Assembly (NCBI RefSeq): GCF_038595055.1
Contig: NZ_CP152002.1
Location: 5,066,501 to 5,130,500 of the forward strand
DNA: 64,000 bases
From: Paenibacillus sp. FSL R7-0345
GTDB lineage: Bacteria > Bacillota > Bacilli > Paenibacillales > Paenibacillaceae
Direction: 5' to 3'
Shown here: piece by piece, positions 16,558-25,760 of the stretch
How positions within the stretch are numbered: the first letter of the stretch is position 1
Layout of the letters: each line of letters starts with the position of its first letter
Made by a program: the position numbers and the translations under genes
The notes under the pieces: generated by a model
What the model saw: the letters and a program-made list of their open reading frames with translations, nothing else
The model's database searches: none
Told to the model about the DNA's origin: nothing

Positions 16558-18399
16558 TTACTTCTTCAAATGATAAGGCACCGTAGTGACAATCACATCG
16601 CTGCGGAACAGCAGACGGGCACGGATCAGCAGGCTGGACTGGTTGTGCAGGATGTTGTGCCAGCCTTTTTTCGGAATAAACTGCGGAATAATGACTGTGA
16701 CTCTATGATTCAGATCTGCCGCTTTCCAGTTGATTGTATCAATGAACTTGGTCAAGGGCTGGATGATGCTTCTGTATGGAGTATACAGGGTCACCAGGCG
16801 CACGTCCGGCTGCCACTTTTTCCACTTTTCTTCAAATATCGCTTCTTCTTCCCGTTCAAACGGGACATAGACGGCGATAATCTGCTGCGGTGACAGCGAT
16901 TTGGCATATTCCAGCGAGTTCTCCACGACATGGGTAATTCCGGCTACCGGCACGATAATGACATTGCCTTCGATTTTGACCGTTGCTTCACAGGTTGTAA
17001 TTCTAAGCTGGTCGGCAACCGCCTCGTAATGTTTATGAATTCTATGGAAGACATAAAGAAGAATCGGCAGGAAGACGAATACAGGCCATACCTGAGTGAA
17101 TTTGGTCAGGAAGAACATCATCGTAACGATGAAGCTGATCAGCGCACCGACGGTGTTGATAATAAACTTCGGCATCCAGCCCGCAGGCTTTTCGCGCAGC
17201 CATTTCACCATCATCCCGGTCTGGGACAGCGTAAAGGGAATGAATACCCCTACCGCATATAAAGGAATCAGCTGCTCTGTTTTACCGTCGAATACATAAA
17301 TCAGAAGCATGGAGAGTACGCCCAGGATAATAATCCCGTTGGAATAGCCCAGTCTGTCTCCACGCATCGTAAACATCCGCGGAATGAATTTGTCCTTGGC
17401 CAGATTCACAGCCAGCAGAGGAAAGGCGGAATAACCTGTATTAGCCGCCAGAATCAGAATGAGTGCAGTTGTACCCTGGATAAAAAAGTACATCGCATTG
17501 CGGCCAAAGGTCTGCTCGGCTATCTGCGACACGACAGTGACGTCAGCACGCGGCGCAATGCCGTAGTAATAAGCCAGCACAATAATGCCTGAGAACAGAA
17601 CAGCCAGCAGAGCTCCCATCGCCGTCAAGGTTTTGGCTGCGTTGGAAGCCTCAGGGCTTTTAAAGTTGGGAATGGCATTGGAAATCGCTTCTACCCCGGT
17701 CAACGCCGAGCTCCCCGAGGAAAAAGCGCGCAGCAGCAGGAACAAACTAATCCCTGCTACCGGAGTACCCAGCGAGGTATGCAGCTCCGCCGGAACACTA
17801 CCCGTTAAGATGTTATAAAGACCGGTACCGATCAGAATGAATAAAGCCAGTACGAACAAGTAGACCGGATAGGCTAGAACGGAAGCAGATTCCGTCACCC
17901 CTCTTAAATTCAATAATGTGATGAGAAATACAAAGATAATGGCAATCAGCACTTTATGCTCATGCAGGCTCGGAAAAGCTGATGTAATCGCATCTGTTCC
18001 CGCCGATACGCTCACCGCCACCGTCAGAATATAATCCACCAGCAGCGAACCGCCGGCAATCAGGCCGGGGTATTTGCCCAGGTTTTCTTTGGAGACAACA
18101 TAGGCTCCACCGCCGTGTGAATAAGCAAAAATAATCTGCCGGTAAGACAGGATCAGTGCAGTCAGCAGCACCAATACCCCGATCGCAATCGGAATGGAAT
18201 ACCAGAAGGCCATTGTACCAACCGTAACCAATACAATCAGAATTTGCTCAGGACCGTAGGCAACGGAGGATAAGGCATCTGATGATAAAATAGCCAATGC
18301 TTTCTTTTTATTTAACTTCTGCTCCCCCAGCTCTGTGGACTTCAAGGGCCTGCCAATCAAAAACCTTTTTAAAAAGGAAATCACGGGTTTCACGCTCAC
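16558..18399 (-). CDS. kimA: High-affinity potassium importer KimA (APC superfamily)
   Basis: 613-residue transporter closely resembling Bacillus subtilis KimA (YdaO, 607 residues) from end to end. It shares RFLIGRPLKS, the LAILSSDALSSVAYGPEQILI helix, SHGGGAYVVSKENLG, and the very C-terminal TVPYHLKK. There are twelve helices up to about residue 470, then a cytoplasmic USP-like domain from about 485 that in KimA binds cyclic-di-AMP. Imports K+ with protons. GTG start at 18399. In B. subtilis the gene is under a c-di-AMP riboswitch; the 130-bp upstream region here does not show one that I can recognise. Confidence 0.92.
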   Translation of the reverse strand: MSVKPVISFLKRFLIGRPLKSTELGEQKLNKKKALAILSSDALSSVAYGPEQILIVLVTVGTMAFWYSIPIAIGVLVLLTALILSYRQIIFAYSHGGGAYVVSKENLGKYPGLIAGGSLLVDYILTVAVSVSAGTDAITSAFPSLHEHKVLIAIIFVFLITLLNLRGVTESASVLAYPVYLFVLALFILIGTGLYNILTGSVPAELHTSLGTPVAGISLFLLLRAFSSGSSALTGVEAISNAIPNFKSPEASNAAKTLTAMGALLAVLFSGIIVLAYYYGIAPRADVTVVSQIAEQTFGRNAMYFFIQGTTALILILAANTGYSAFPLLAVNLAKDKFIPRMFTMRGDRLGYSNGIIILGVLSMLLIYVFDGKTEQLIPLYAVGVFIPFTLSQTGMMVKWLREKPAGWMPKFIINTVGALISFIVTMMFFLTKFTQVWPVFVFLPILLYVFHRIHKHYEAVADQLRITTCEATVKIEGNVIIVPVAGITHVVENSLEYAKSLSPQQIIAVYVPFEREEEAIFEEKWKKWQPDVRLVTLYTPYRSIIQPLTKFIDTINWKAADLNHRVTVIIPQFIPKKGWHNILHNQSSLLIRARLLFRSDVIVTTVPYHLKK

Positions 18400-18474
18400 T
18401 TTGTACGTTAGTCTTATTGTCCTGAAAGCATATCACCTGCCGGATTAAGCTGGTGTTAGGATTTCGCCTTCAGT

Positions 18475-18493
18475 ATTAAGATTGCATTAAGAT
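18475..18493. promoter_or_regulatory. Two 11-bp-phased ATTAAGAT repeats upstream of kimA
   Basis: ATTAAGAT occurs at 18475 and 18486, exactly 11 bp apart, as is usual for OmpR/PhoP-family response-regulator sites (CTTAAT on the minus strand). A further ATTAAG is at 18444. Suggests two-component control of kimA; not proven. Confidence 0.35.
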
Positions 18494-18512
18494 CAGCCCG
18501 TTTTTCTCCATT

Positions 18513-18535
18513 AAAAAAAGCCCCTTGCGGGGCTT
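18513..18535 (-). terminator. Terminator overlapping the end of the CDF gene
   Basis: Perfect stem AAGCCCC/GGGGCTT with TTGC-type loop and seven T on the minus strand. The stem begins inside the stop codon of the CDF gene. Confidence 0.9.
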
Positions 18536-19409
18536 ACTTTGACGGCTCATAATGCACATGAACCTCTAGGACTTCTGCGGATTTCTTTAGCTCATTCTCC
18601 ACATTAGTGGCAACGTTATGGGCTTCCTGAAAACCCAGGCCGCTTTTGATCGACAGGACGACATCGACTACAGCATTGCTTCCATAGTTTCTGGCCCGCA
18701 GCTCCTTAACCTCCTCCACACCTTCAACCTGTTCCACAGTCTCCCTGAACGTATGGATAATCGTTTCATCGAACCCGTCCGATAAGTGGTGGGAGGCATC
18801 CCGGAAGATATCCCACGCTGTTTTGCAGATAATGAACCCGACCAGAACCGCTGTTACCGGATCAAGCCACGGAAGGTTAAACTGGGAGCCGATGATTCCG
18901 ATTACCGCACCGATACTCACAAGGGCATCTGAAAAATTATCCTTGGCGGCGGCCATAACAGCCTGGCTTCTGATTGCAAGCGCAAGCCGCTTATTATACC
19001 GGTAGACAAAATACATCACGACCGCACAGAACAGCCCTGTCCACACCGAGATCAGATCCGGCGCTTCTCCTCTGCCCTTAAAGACAGAAGCAACCGCCGT
19101 GATCAGAACCTGTAGTCCGACTGCCATCATTATAAAGGAAGCTATTAATGAAGCTATTGTTTCCGACTTCCAGTGGCCGTACGGATGGTCCGCATCTGCC
19201 GGCCGCTGTGCCAGCTTCAGTCCGATCAGCACCGCGATGGAAGCTACAATATCCGTTGCATTGTTCAGGCCGTCTGCCTTAAGGGCTTCCGAACCCGATA
19301 CATTGCCAATTATCAGTTTAAGAGCCGATAGACAGATATAAGCGATAATGCTTATAACAGCCCCGCGTTCGCCCATTTTTAAATTTTCATAACGCTGCTG
19401 CTGCTCCAT
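18534..19409 (-). CDS. Cation diffusion facilitator, MneP-like manganese exporter
   Basis: 291-residue CDF transporter very like Bacillus subtilis MneP (YdfM). It has six helices, the HPYGHWKSE motif (residues about 73-81), metal-site residues in DGLNNATD and DNFSDALVS, and a C-terminal ferredoxin-like domain ending HVHYEPSK. It exports Mn(II) and perhaps other divalent ions in exchange for protons. GGGGAGAA precedes the ATG. I see no yybP-ykoY manganese riboswitch in the 190-bp upstream region. Confidence 0.85.
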   Translation of the reverse strand: MEQQQRYENLKMGERGAVISIIAYICLSALKLIIGNVSGSEALKADGLNNATDIVASIAVLIGLKLAQRPADADHPYGHWKSETIASLIASFIMMAVGLQVLITAVASVFKGRGEAPDLISVWTGLFCAVVMYFVYRYNKRLALAIRSQAVMAAAKDNFSDALVSIGAVIGIIGSQFNLPWLDPVTAVLVGFIICKTAWDIFRDASHHLSDGFDETIIHTFRETVEQVEGVEEVKELRARNYGSNAVVDVVLSIKSGLGFQEAHNVATNVENELKKSAEVLEVHVHYEPSK

Positions 19410-19597
19410 TTTCCGTTTCTCCCCTCAGCCCGCACCCGCATTGTTTTATACTAGCAGACGCAATTTGAGTGGGTCTAGAGAAACGTTTTTCGACGCGGGA
19501 CGAATAATGTCACTTGGTAAAGAAGCTTGCCCCCGCGCAAAAGGGTTGCAGCGGAGCATGATTGGGTTTCAGAAAACAGTACATTTAGAAACGGACT

Positions 19598-20785
19598 TTA
19601 ACTAAACTTCAAGCGCAATGTAAATACAACACAGCCAGCCGTAAGGGCCGCCGCTATGAAGTAAGCTCCCATCAGATCGAGCTGAGCCACAATAAATCCG
19701 GAGGAGGCGCTGCCCAGCAGCATACCTCCCATCATCAGCGGAATGATAATCCCGTTGGTTCTGCCGATATATTCTTCCCTGATCTCCTGAATCATCATGG
19801 CGCTGAAGGATACCTGGAAGCAGGCTGTGGCTATGCCGGATAACACTCTCGCACTTCCTGTCAGTACAGGCCAGACCGACAGCACCTCAATAACGGTTAT
19901 TGCCGCCCATATGATCATGATTACTGTGATAACCCCGCGTCTGTAGCGGGTTATTTGTGCTGTAAGCATGGCGGCCAAGAGACCGCCCGCAAGCATTCCC
20001 ACGCCCTCGGCGGCTGCGAACCACTGCACGCTTTCTTTGGGCAGGCCCAGACGGTTCATCGTAACAAAGACATCCAGCGGTTGGGTTACTCCCATCGCCA
20101 GACCCGAGATGAGAAACATAACCGCAATCAGCTTCAGGTTGGCATGCCCAAGCACATAGCGGAAGCCTTCCTTGATATCTTTAAGCGGTGAACTCTTCTC
20201 CGTCCGCTGCTCTCTGCCCGATGTCGGCAGGAACAGCTGAATTCCGGCTGCCAGAGTAAAGATCAGGAACAAAGCAATAATTGACGATTGTATGCCGAGC
20301 TGAGTATAGACTAACGTTCCGAGCATCGGGCCGAAAATCGTGAATAAGGCCATCAGACTCTGGTTGATCCCGACGGCCGTTCCTACCTCCTCTGCAGGGA
20401 TATGTTTTTTGAAAAGCACTGCAGAAGACGGCTGGGAAAACTGGCTGACAATCGCCGAGATCACAGTAGCTGCGAACACCGCCTGCCATACCCCTCCGGC
20501 AACCAGCCCAAGGATCAGCAGCATCGATAATGCGCTCAAGATGTCACCGAGAATGACTGTTTTTTTCGGATTCCAGCGGTCGGCAAAGGTCCCTCCGATT
20601 AAAGAAAATACAAAGATAGGCAGATACTCCAGTGCAGTAAGCATGGATACAGCTGTCGGATTGTTCCCGGTCTGATCCATAATGTAAAACAGCAAAGCCA
20701 TATTCCGGATCCAGATTCCTGCCTGCTGCAGCAGATCCGCCGTGGCGACAATTAGAAATACTCTGTTTCTGATAAGGTTATTCAT
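19598..20785 (-). CDS. MFS drug-efflux-like transporter (DHA3 family)
   Basis: 395-residue, 12-helix transporter of the MefA/TetV-like DHA3 group. LLFYIMDQTGNNPTAVSMLTALEYLPIFVFSLIGGTFADRWNPKK covers helix 1-2 and motif A. The start was set at ATG 20785 (AGGGGTG 5 bp upstream) rather than 20812. It is divergent from a MerR/BmrR-type regulator 108 bp away, a common arrangement in which the regulator senses the drug and induces the pump. Confidence 0.85.
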   Translation of the reverse strand: MNNLIRNRVFLIVATADLLQQAGIWIRNMALLFYIMDQTGNNPTAVSMLTALEYLPIFVFSLIGGTFADRWNPKKTVILGDILSALSMLLILGLVAGGVWQAVFAATVISAIVSQFSQPSSAVLFKKHIPAEEVGTAVGINQSLMALFTIFGPMLGTLVYTQLGIQSSIIALFLIFTLAAGIQLFLPTSGREQRTEKSSPLKDIKEGFRYVLGHANLKLIAVMFLISGLAMGVTQPLDVFVTMNRLGLPKESVQWFAAAEGVGMLAGGLLAAMLTAQITRYRRGVITVIMIIWAAITVIEVLSVWPVLTGSARVLSGIATACFQVSFSAMMIQEIREEYIGRTNGIIIPLMMGGMLLGSASSGFIVAQLDLMGAYFIAAALTAGCVVFTLRLKFS

Positions 20786-20893
20786 AAGGCACCCCTGGCT
20801 GATTTTTGACATTTGCTTTTGTCAGTACAACGACTTTAAACTATAGGGTAACCCGATAGTCAAGACCATCAGACCAGAGAAAGGGGAACCGGC

Positions 20894-21721
20894 ATGTCCG
20901 CCATGACGCCAAAATATTTTACAACCAGCGAAATCGCCAAGACCTGCGGAGTGACGAAGCACACGCTTTTTCACTATGACGAAATCGGGCTGTTGAAGCC
21001 GGAATTTGTGAACCCGAAAGGCTACCGCTACTATACACTCCAGCAGTGCTATACACTTGAGATCATCAGTGTGCTGAAGAAAGCCGGCAGTTCTCTGAAG
21101 GAGATCAAGGATTTTCTCGATAACCAGAATACAGACCGGTTCGTCAGCCTGATTCAGCAAAAGCAGCGTGAGCTTGAACTGGAGCTGAACCGGATGCAGC
21201 GGATTCAAAGCTTTTTGGACGGTGCCCTGCAAATGACCGAAAACGCACAAAAAGCACCACTGGATACTCCGGCTATTGAGGAGCAGCAGGCTGCTTATTT
21301 TATAACAACACCCATTAACCCAAACATCAGTGATCACGAGTATGCCCGTAAGTTCAGCGAACACCGCATCTATTGTGAAGAGCATCTGATTATGCATGAG
21401 CTGCCGTTCTGGTCCATCGTTGATCAGGAGCAGCTCCAATCGGAGGAATATTATCCAGGCCACATTGCCAGCAAGCTTCCTGGACCAGCCCAGAGAGACA
21501 ACATCATCGTGAAGCCGCAGGGGCTGTACGCGGTCATGGACCATCAAGGAGGCTATGAGACACTGGAGACCACTTATGCTGCGTTAAAAGAGTTCATCCA
21601 AGTTAGCGGCCTGGTTATAAGCGGCGCTGCGTACGAGATGGATCTGTACAACTATTTCACCGAAGAAAATCCGGATCAGTTTGTGATCCGGATTTCGGTT
21701 AACGTATGTTACAGCCCGTAA
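20894..21721 (+). CDS. MerR-family regulator with GyrI-like effector domain (BmrR type)
   Basis: 275-residue regulator. The N-terminal MerR winged helix (FTTSEIAKTCGVTKHTLFHYDEIGLLKPEFVNPKGYRYY) is followed by a coiled coil (about residues 75-115) and a C-terminal GyrI-like ligand-binding domain (about residues 125-275) of BmrR type. Likely activates the divergent MFS gene on binding a hydrophobic compound. AAGGGG precedes the ATG. Its end overlaps the convergent rhamnosidase gene by 13 bp. Confidence 0.88.
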   Translation: MSAMTPKYFTTSEIAKTCGVTKHTLFHYDEIGLLKPEFVNPKGYRYYTLQQCYTLEIISVLKKAGSSLKEIKDFLDNQNTDRFVSLIQQKQRELELELNRMQRIQSFLDGALQMTENAQKAPLDTPAIEEQQAAYFITTPINPNISDHEYARKFSEHRIYCEEHLIMHELPFWSIVDQEQLQSEEYYPGHIASKLPGPAQRDNIIVKPQGLYAVMDHQGGYETLETTYAALKEFIQVSGLVISGAAYEMDLYNYFTEENPDQFVIRISVNVCYSP

Positions 21722-23283
21722 TGACGGATCAGATAAGCCGGTGTGCAGCTCCAGGCATGACAGTAGCTGTTGATTAGATAGCTTCCGTAAGGAGAAAAGT
21801 TTTTGTCGGCAGGATCGTAGAGCTCCCAGAAGGTATCTGCCCCGTCGGCCAGCATCCCGCCCCAATAGGATTTTAAATGAGCCGCCGCTTCCTCCCTGCA
21901 TCCGGTTACCAGCAGCGCCTCCACCAGATGATGGTGCATATACGGCGTGGTTAAGCCGATGTCCGGCCGGGAGCTGAGCAGGTGCAGCATAAGCTGCTTG
22001 TTCTGCTCTTCCGGCAGCACTCCGGCTAATGCACACCAGATCTGGCTTGCCCAGGAAATCTGCCGGCCCGCACCGCTGACAAAAAAGCCTGCGTCCGCAT
22101 CCCATAAAGAGTCCACAGCTGCTTGAGTGGTCTTGGTAAGCTCTGTGGAAAAAGCAGAGCTGCTGTCACAGCCAACCTGTTCAGCCAGCTGAATGGCTTT
22201 TTTGAGCGTATAGATTAAGATCGCATGCGATGAGGCCTGCTTGTTCAGCTGCGGATGCCAGTCAATGAATGACCACCATGTCTCCTGGTCCTGCACCAGC
22301 CCCTGGTCATCCAGCTGCTCAAGCGCCAGTTCAACCTGTTTGCGGGCTGTCGGCCAAAGCTCCTTAAGTGTGTCTTCATCCCCGGAAGCCATATAATAAT
22401 CGAACAGTGTGGTTGTGAAAAACAGGGAATAATCGAATAAATACGTATCGTCAGCGATGATCGCAGGCTCGATGAACAAATTCGCAGACACCCTGCCCTG
22501 CTCGTCCGGCACTCCGGCGAACAAATACAGGCAGCGCTTGACCAGCTCCATGTTGCGGAACGTTTCATAATTGGCCAGCGCCTCCAGGCGCAGATCACCC
22601 AGCCATAAACGACGGTCGCGCTTCGGGCCGTCTTCGAACACATCCTGCATGCAATCCTCTAAGGTCCGGATGCTGACGCGGTCGATTTCTTTTAATGTTT
22701 CATCCGAATGCCCCAATGGCTGTACCGCAGAAGCATCTGCAGAGGTCACTGTAGTACAGATAATGTCCTCAAAAGCCACCCGGTATTTAGCGGATGTAGC
22801 CAGCACCTCAATCTTCAGGTAACGGAAGCTGTAACGCCGCGGAAGCTCGATCCGCCGGGGCAGCACATCCACAAACAACGTTTCCTCCTGCAGCCAGGAG
22901 CTGCTGATCCATCCCTCATATTCTGCAAACGGCTCGGCCATTTCTACCGGCATTTCCCCGAGGGTCAGCTTGAGCTTCAACGGAGCATCCGGCGGGCTGC
23001 CTACCGGCCGTACGCAGAACGATACATACCCGACCCGGTGATCGCCGAAATCAAGGATGAAGGAATCACCTGTGCCAAAATCCTGCTCCGGCAGGGATTC
23101 AGTCCCTGTAATTGCGCGGGCCGCCCAGCCGTGAATCGCCTCTTCATCCCTGACCACTTCAGCCAGCCGCTCCGGCAGTACCTGCTGCTTGAACAGCTCC
23201 GGTTTGAGCCGCTCAGCCTCATTAATGAATGCTTCAACAGGTACAATTACTGCCTGTACTGCCTGCATTTTCGCTTCTCCCAT
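21709..23283 (-). CDS. GH78-like alpha-L-rhamnosidase, cytoplasmic
   Basis: 524-residue protein with a beta-sandwich N-terminal region (to about 200) and an alpha/alpha six-barrel. The rhamnosidase-type acidic motif EDGPKRDRRLWLGDLR lies near residues 240-255, and a second candidate catalytic acid is in DTFWELYDP near residue 485. No signal peptide, so it acts on imported oligosaccharides or glycosides. It is shorter than most GH78 enzymes (about 900 residues) because the extra N-terminal carbohydrate-binding domains are missing. Exact sugar specificity is uncertain. Divergent AraC regulator upstream probably controls it. Confidence 0.75.
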   Translation of the reverse strand: MGEAKMQAVQAVIVPVEAFINEAERLKPELFKQQVLPERLAEVVRDEEAIHGWAARAITGTESLPEQDFGTGDSFILDFGDHRVGYVSFCVRPVGSPPDAPLKLKLTLGEMPVEMAEPFAEYEGWISSSWLQEETLFVDVLPRRIELPRRYSFRYLKIEVLATSAKYRVAFEDIICTTVTSADASAVQPLGHSDETLKEIDRVSIRTLEDCMQDVFEDGPKRDRRLWLGDLRLEALANYETFRNMELVKRCLYLFAGVPDEQGRVSANLFIEPAIIADDTYLFDYSLFFTTTLFDYYMASGDEDTLKELWPTARKQVELALEQLDDQGLVQDQETWWSFIDWHPQLNKQASSHAILIYTLKKAIQLAEQVGCDSSSAFSTELTKTTQAAVDSLWDADAGFFVSGAGRQISWASQIWCALAGVLPEEQNKQLMLHLLSSRPDIGLTTPYMHHHLVEALLVTGCREEAAAHLKSYWGGMLADGADTFWELYDPADKNFSPYGSYLINSYCHAWSCTPAYLIRHYGL

Positions 23284-23325
23284 TGTTTAGACACTCCTTT
23301 TTTGATGAACTTGATAGTTTATATT

Positions 23326-23336
23326 AAAGCGCTTCC
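23326..23336. promoter_or_regulatory. Possible cre-like site
   Basis: AAAGCGCTTCC, centred on AAGCGCTT, lies 45 bp before the rhamnosidase gene in the 148-bp divergent gap. It resembles the core of catabolite-responsive elements but lacks the outer TG/CA bases. Confidence 0.3.
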
Positions 23337-23431
23337 GGTAAGGCAGGACAATTGCTGAAGCACATGACTTTTTATTCTTTTTACAGGTATACTGTGGATA
23401 TGAATAGGATTGATGGGAGAGGGAATGAAGG

Positions 23432-24418
23432 ATGGATCATCGGGAACTGGACGGTTATTTGCGCAGCTTGAATGAGGTGGAGCAGGAGCAGCAGCGGACC
23501 GGAAACAACATTAATGATATATGGCCTTTGGAGCGGGAGGGCACGGACTTGGAGTACTTCCGGATGCCGGCGGATGCTTTTTTCCAGGAGGGTCCTGTGC
23601 ATATCCGCAAGCATAACCGGTTCGCCCCCATGCCGCTGCATCTGCACAATTTTATAGAGATGAACTATATTTACTCCGGCCGCTGCATTCAGTGGATTAA
23701 CGGGCAACGGATTGAGCTGGAAGAAGGTCAAGCCTGCCTGCTGGATACCGATGTGCTGCACAGTATTGAGCCGATGGGTGAAAATGATATTCTCGTCAAC
23801 ATCCTGATAAAGCCCGAAGTATTCCGGAACGCGCTGAGCCGGTTTAGCGAGAACGGGATTTTGTCTCATTTTATGGTCAATGCCTTATCGGAAAGCACCA
23901 ACCATAACCGCTACATCCTATTCGAATCACAGGCACACGCTACCTTCCAGCTGTTCATCAAAAATATGATGTGTGAGGCGTTCGAGCCGCAGCTCTACTC
24001 CCGGGAGATGATTATCCAATACCTGATGATCAGCCTGACCGAGCTCATGCGAGTCTTCACTTACCACACCAATCAGGACCACCTGCACCCGGAAGCCAAA
24101 GTCAGCCTGATTCAGGTGCTCAACTATATTGAGCTGCATTATAAAGACTGCTCACTGGCCGGGCTTGCCGCTGAATTCAGCTACAACGCCAACTATCTGG
24201 GTAACCTGCTGAAGCAGAAGACCGGCAAAACCTTTATGGAGCTGGTCAAAAGCCAGCGGATGCTGCACGCCGCCTCCCTGCTCGCTAACACAGAGCACAG
24301 CATCGAGACGATTGCCCGCGAGGTAGGCTATCAGAGCCCCGGCTTCTTTTACCGGACCTTTGCCGAGACGTACCAGTGCACGCCGTCCCGGTACCGGCGG
24401 GAGCGGGCGGGGGATTAG
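23432..24418 (+). CDS. AraC-family regulator with cupin sensor
   Basis: 328-residue regulator. The cupin-like sensing domain has PLHLHNFIEMNYIYSGRCIQWINGQRIELEEGQACLLDTDVLHSIEP at about residues 68-115. The C-terminal double helix-turn-helix runs from about 225 (CSLAGLAAEFSYNANYLGNLLKQKTGKTF, then IETIAREVGYQSPGFFYRTFAETYQCTPSRYR). Typical of regulators of glycoside use; likely controls the divergent rhamnosidase gene. Start at ATG 23432. Confidence 0.9.
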   Translation: MDHRELDGYLRSLNEVEQEQQRTGNNINDIWPLEREGTDLEYFRMPADAFFQEGPVHIRKHNRFAPMPLHLHNFIEMNYIYSGRCIQWINGQRIELEEGQACLLDTDVLHSIEPMGENDILVNILIKPEVFRNALSRFSENGILSHFMVNALSESTNHNRYILFESQAHATFQLFIKNMMCEAFEPQLYSREMIIQYLMISLTELMRVFTYHTNQDHLHPEAKVSLIQVLNYIELHYKDCSLAGLAAEFSYNANYLGNLLKQKTGKTFMELVKSQRMLHAASLLANTEHSIETIAREVGYQSPGFFYRTFAETYQCTPSRYRRERAGD

Positions 24419-24445
24419 GGTGCTGGGGGCCCGCCCCCGGCCAAA

Positions 24446-24472
24446 GCAAAAAAACCTTGATTGCTCAAGGTT
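24446..24472 (-). terminator. Terminator of the fnr-like gene
   Basis: Stem AACCTTGA/TCAAGGTT with a TTGC loop and seven T on the minus strand, 94 bp after the stop of the Fnr-like gene. A GC-rich GGGGGCCCGCCCCC palindrome at 24425-24438 may end the AraC gene on the other strand. Confidence 0.8.
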
Positions 24473-24565
24473 TGTGTACCACAGCCGGCTTATACCCGAA
24501 ATCCGGTATCGCCGTCCATCGCAGGCGAAGCTCCAGACATGCTGTCTATTTATCCCATAGTCCGG

Positions 24566-25273
24566 CTAGTCTGTATACTTTTCCAGTGACGGCCGGTCCT
24601 TTACGATCAGCTGCTTGTTGCCGACCAGCTCGATCAGGCCCAGATCCTCGAACCGGGCGAATTTGCGGCTGATCGTCTCGCGGGTAACACCCACGTAACT
24701 TGCCAGCTCCTCGCGGGAGAGCGGCAGCTTGATCGCAAGGCCGCCGCTGCGCGGCTTGCCGTACTTATCACCCAGCTCCAGAATCATATGGGCGATCCGG
24801 ATCTCCGGGTCCTTCGTCGCCAGACTCTGGGCCAGATTCTCCGTATGGGCCAGCCGCTTGGCGACGGTCTTCAGCAGCTTGATGGTAATGTCCGGATTCT
24901 CGGCCATCAGCTGCTCCATAGCTGTCCGGGTCAGCAGGCAGATCGCCGTCTCGGTAAGTGCATAGGCGCTGAAATTGCTCAGCTCCTCGCTGCTCAGGAT
25001 ATTCAGCTCGCCAAAAAATTCCCCGCTGCTCAGCACATGCAGAATCTGCTCTTTGCCCTGCGGCGTCATTTTGGACAGCTTCACCTGTCCCTGCTGGATA
25101 ATAAACAGCGTGTCAGTCGGCTGCTCCTCCATTATCAGCGCCTGGCCTTTGGCGTATTTCCGGTGCCTGATCATCGCGCTGATCCGCGAGAGCTCCCCGT
25201 CACTGAGCGAGGCGAAGATCGGAACTTTGCGGGTACACGGCTCCGCAGCATTTTTACAGGAATGTTCCGGCAT
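24566..25273 (-). CDS. Crp/Fnr-family regulator, FNR-like
   Basis: 235-residue regulator. The N-terminal Cys6 and Cys13 (SCKNAAEPC) are followed by a cyclic-nucleotide-binding fold, dimer helix and C-terminal HTH. The recognition helix VTRETISRKF carries the E..SR set that in E. coli FNR reads TTGAT-N4-ATCAA. Only two N-terminal cysteines are obvious, so an Fe-S cluster would need others; NO or redox sensing is also possible. It follows the rubredoxin gene by 20 bp (GGAGGG ribosome site between), so they are one operon. A candidate target site lies before the flavodiiron gene. Confidence 0.88.
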   Translation of the reverse strand: MPEHSCKNAAEPCTRKVPIFASLSDGELSRISAMIRHRKYAKGQALIMEEQPTDTLFIIQQGQVKLSKMTPQGKEQILHVLSSGEFFGELNILSSEELSNFSAYALTETAICLLTRTAMEQLMAENPDITIKLLKTVAKRLAHTENLAQSLATKDPEIRIAHMILELGDKYGKPRSGGLAIKLPLSREELASYVGVTRETISRKFARFEDLGLIELVGNKQLIVKDRPSLEKYTD

Positions 25274-25293
25274 TCTGTATCCCTCCTTGGTTT

Positions 25294-25473
25294 CTAGGAA
25301 ACGATCCGCTTCTGCGCCACCGGTTCAAAGTGCGTGGTGTCCTCCCCGCATACCGGGCAGACCCAGTCCTCCGGCAGATCCTCAAACGCCGTACCTGGCT
25401 CCACATCCTCATCGGGATCTCCGAGCGCCGGATCATAAATATAGCCGCAAGGCTTGCAAATGTATTTGGTCAT
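25294..25473 (-). CDS. Rubredoxin
   Basis: 59-residue one-iron electron carrier. The two knuckles are CKPCG (Cys6, Cys9) and CPVCG (Cys39, Cys42), and the family core PGTAFEDLPEDWVCPVCG is intact. AGGAGGAAT precedes ATG 25473. Likely takes electrons from the NAD(P)H-dependent reductase at 26425-27642 and passes them to the flavodiiron protein at 27657-28895. Cotranscribed with the Fnr-like gene downstream. Confidence 0.95.
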   Translation of the reverse strand: MTKYICKPCGYIYDPALGDPDEDVEPGTAFEDLPEDWVCPVCGEDTTHFEPVAQKRIVS

Positions 25474-25760
25474 TGTTTATTCCTCCTGAAAAATATAATT
25501 AAAAGGACTATTTAGATTGAACTAATAATATTGCTGTTTTGGGATTGCATGTGACTCCAGAGAATATTTGGACTTCCAGCCGCTGTTGTCTGCAGATTTC
25601 TTGATCATACCCGCTGTTCGCGGTGGAAATCCGCAGCAAGCCTATGCTTCCGATGCGAGCTTTTCTCCGAAAAGCTTTCAGCCGGTCGCTACCGCTCCTC
25701 CAGCTCCAAAATTCTCCTCCGCCACTCGTTCCTTAACATAAATTCTTAAGTTCAATTATA

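Noticed and set aside
19410..19597. yybP-ykoY manganese riboswitch before the MneP-like gene
   Set aside because: The conserved CTACC and GCCCTTTGGG-type elements were not found in this region by eye.
20822..21547. 241-codon minus-strand frame opposite the MerR gene
   Set aside because: Shadow frame; the plus frame has a clear MerR domain and ribosome site.
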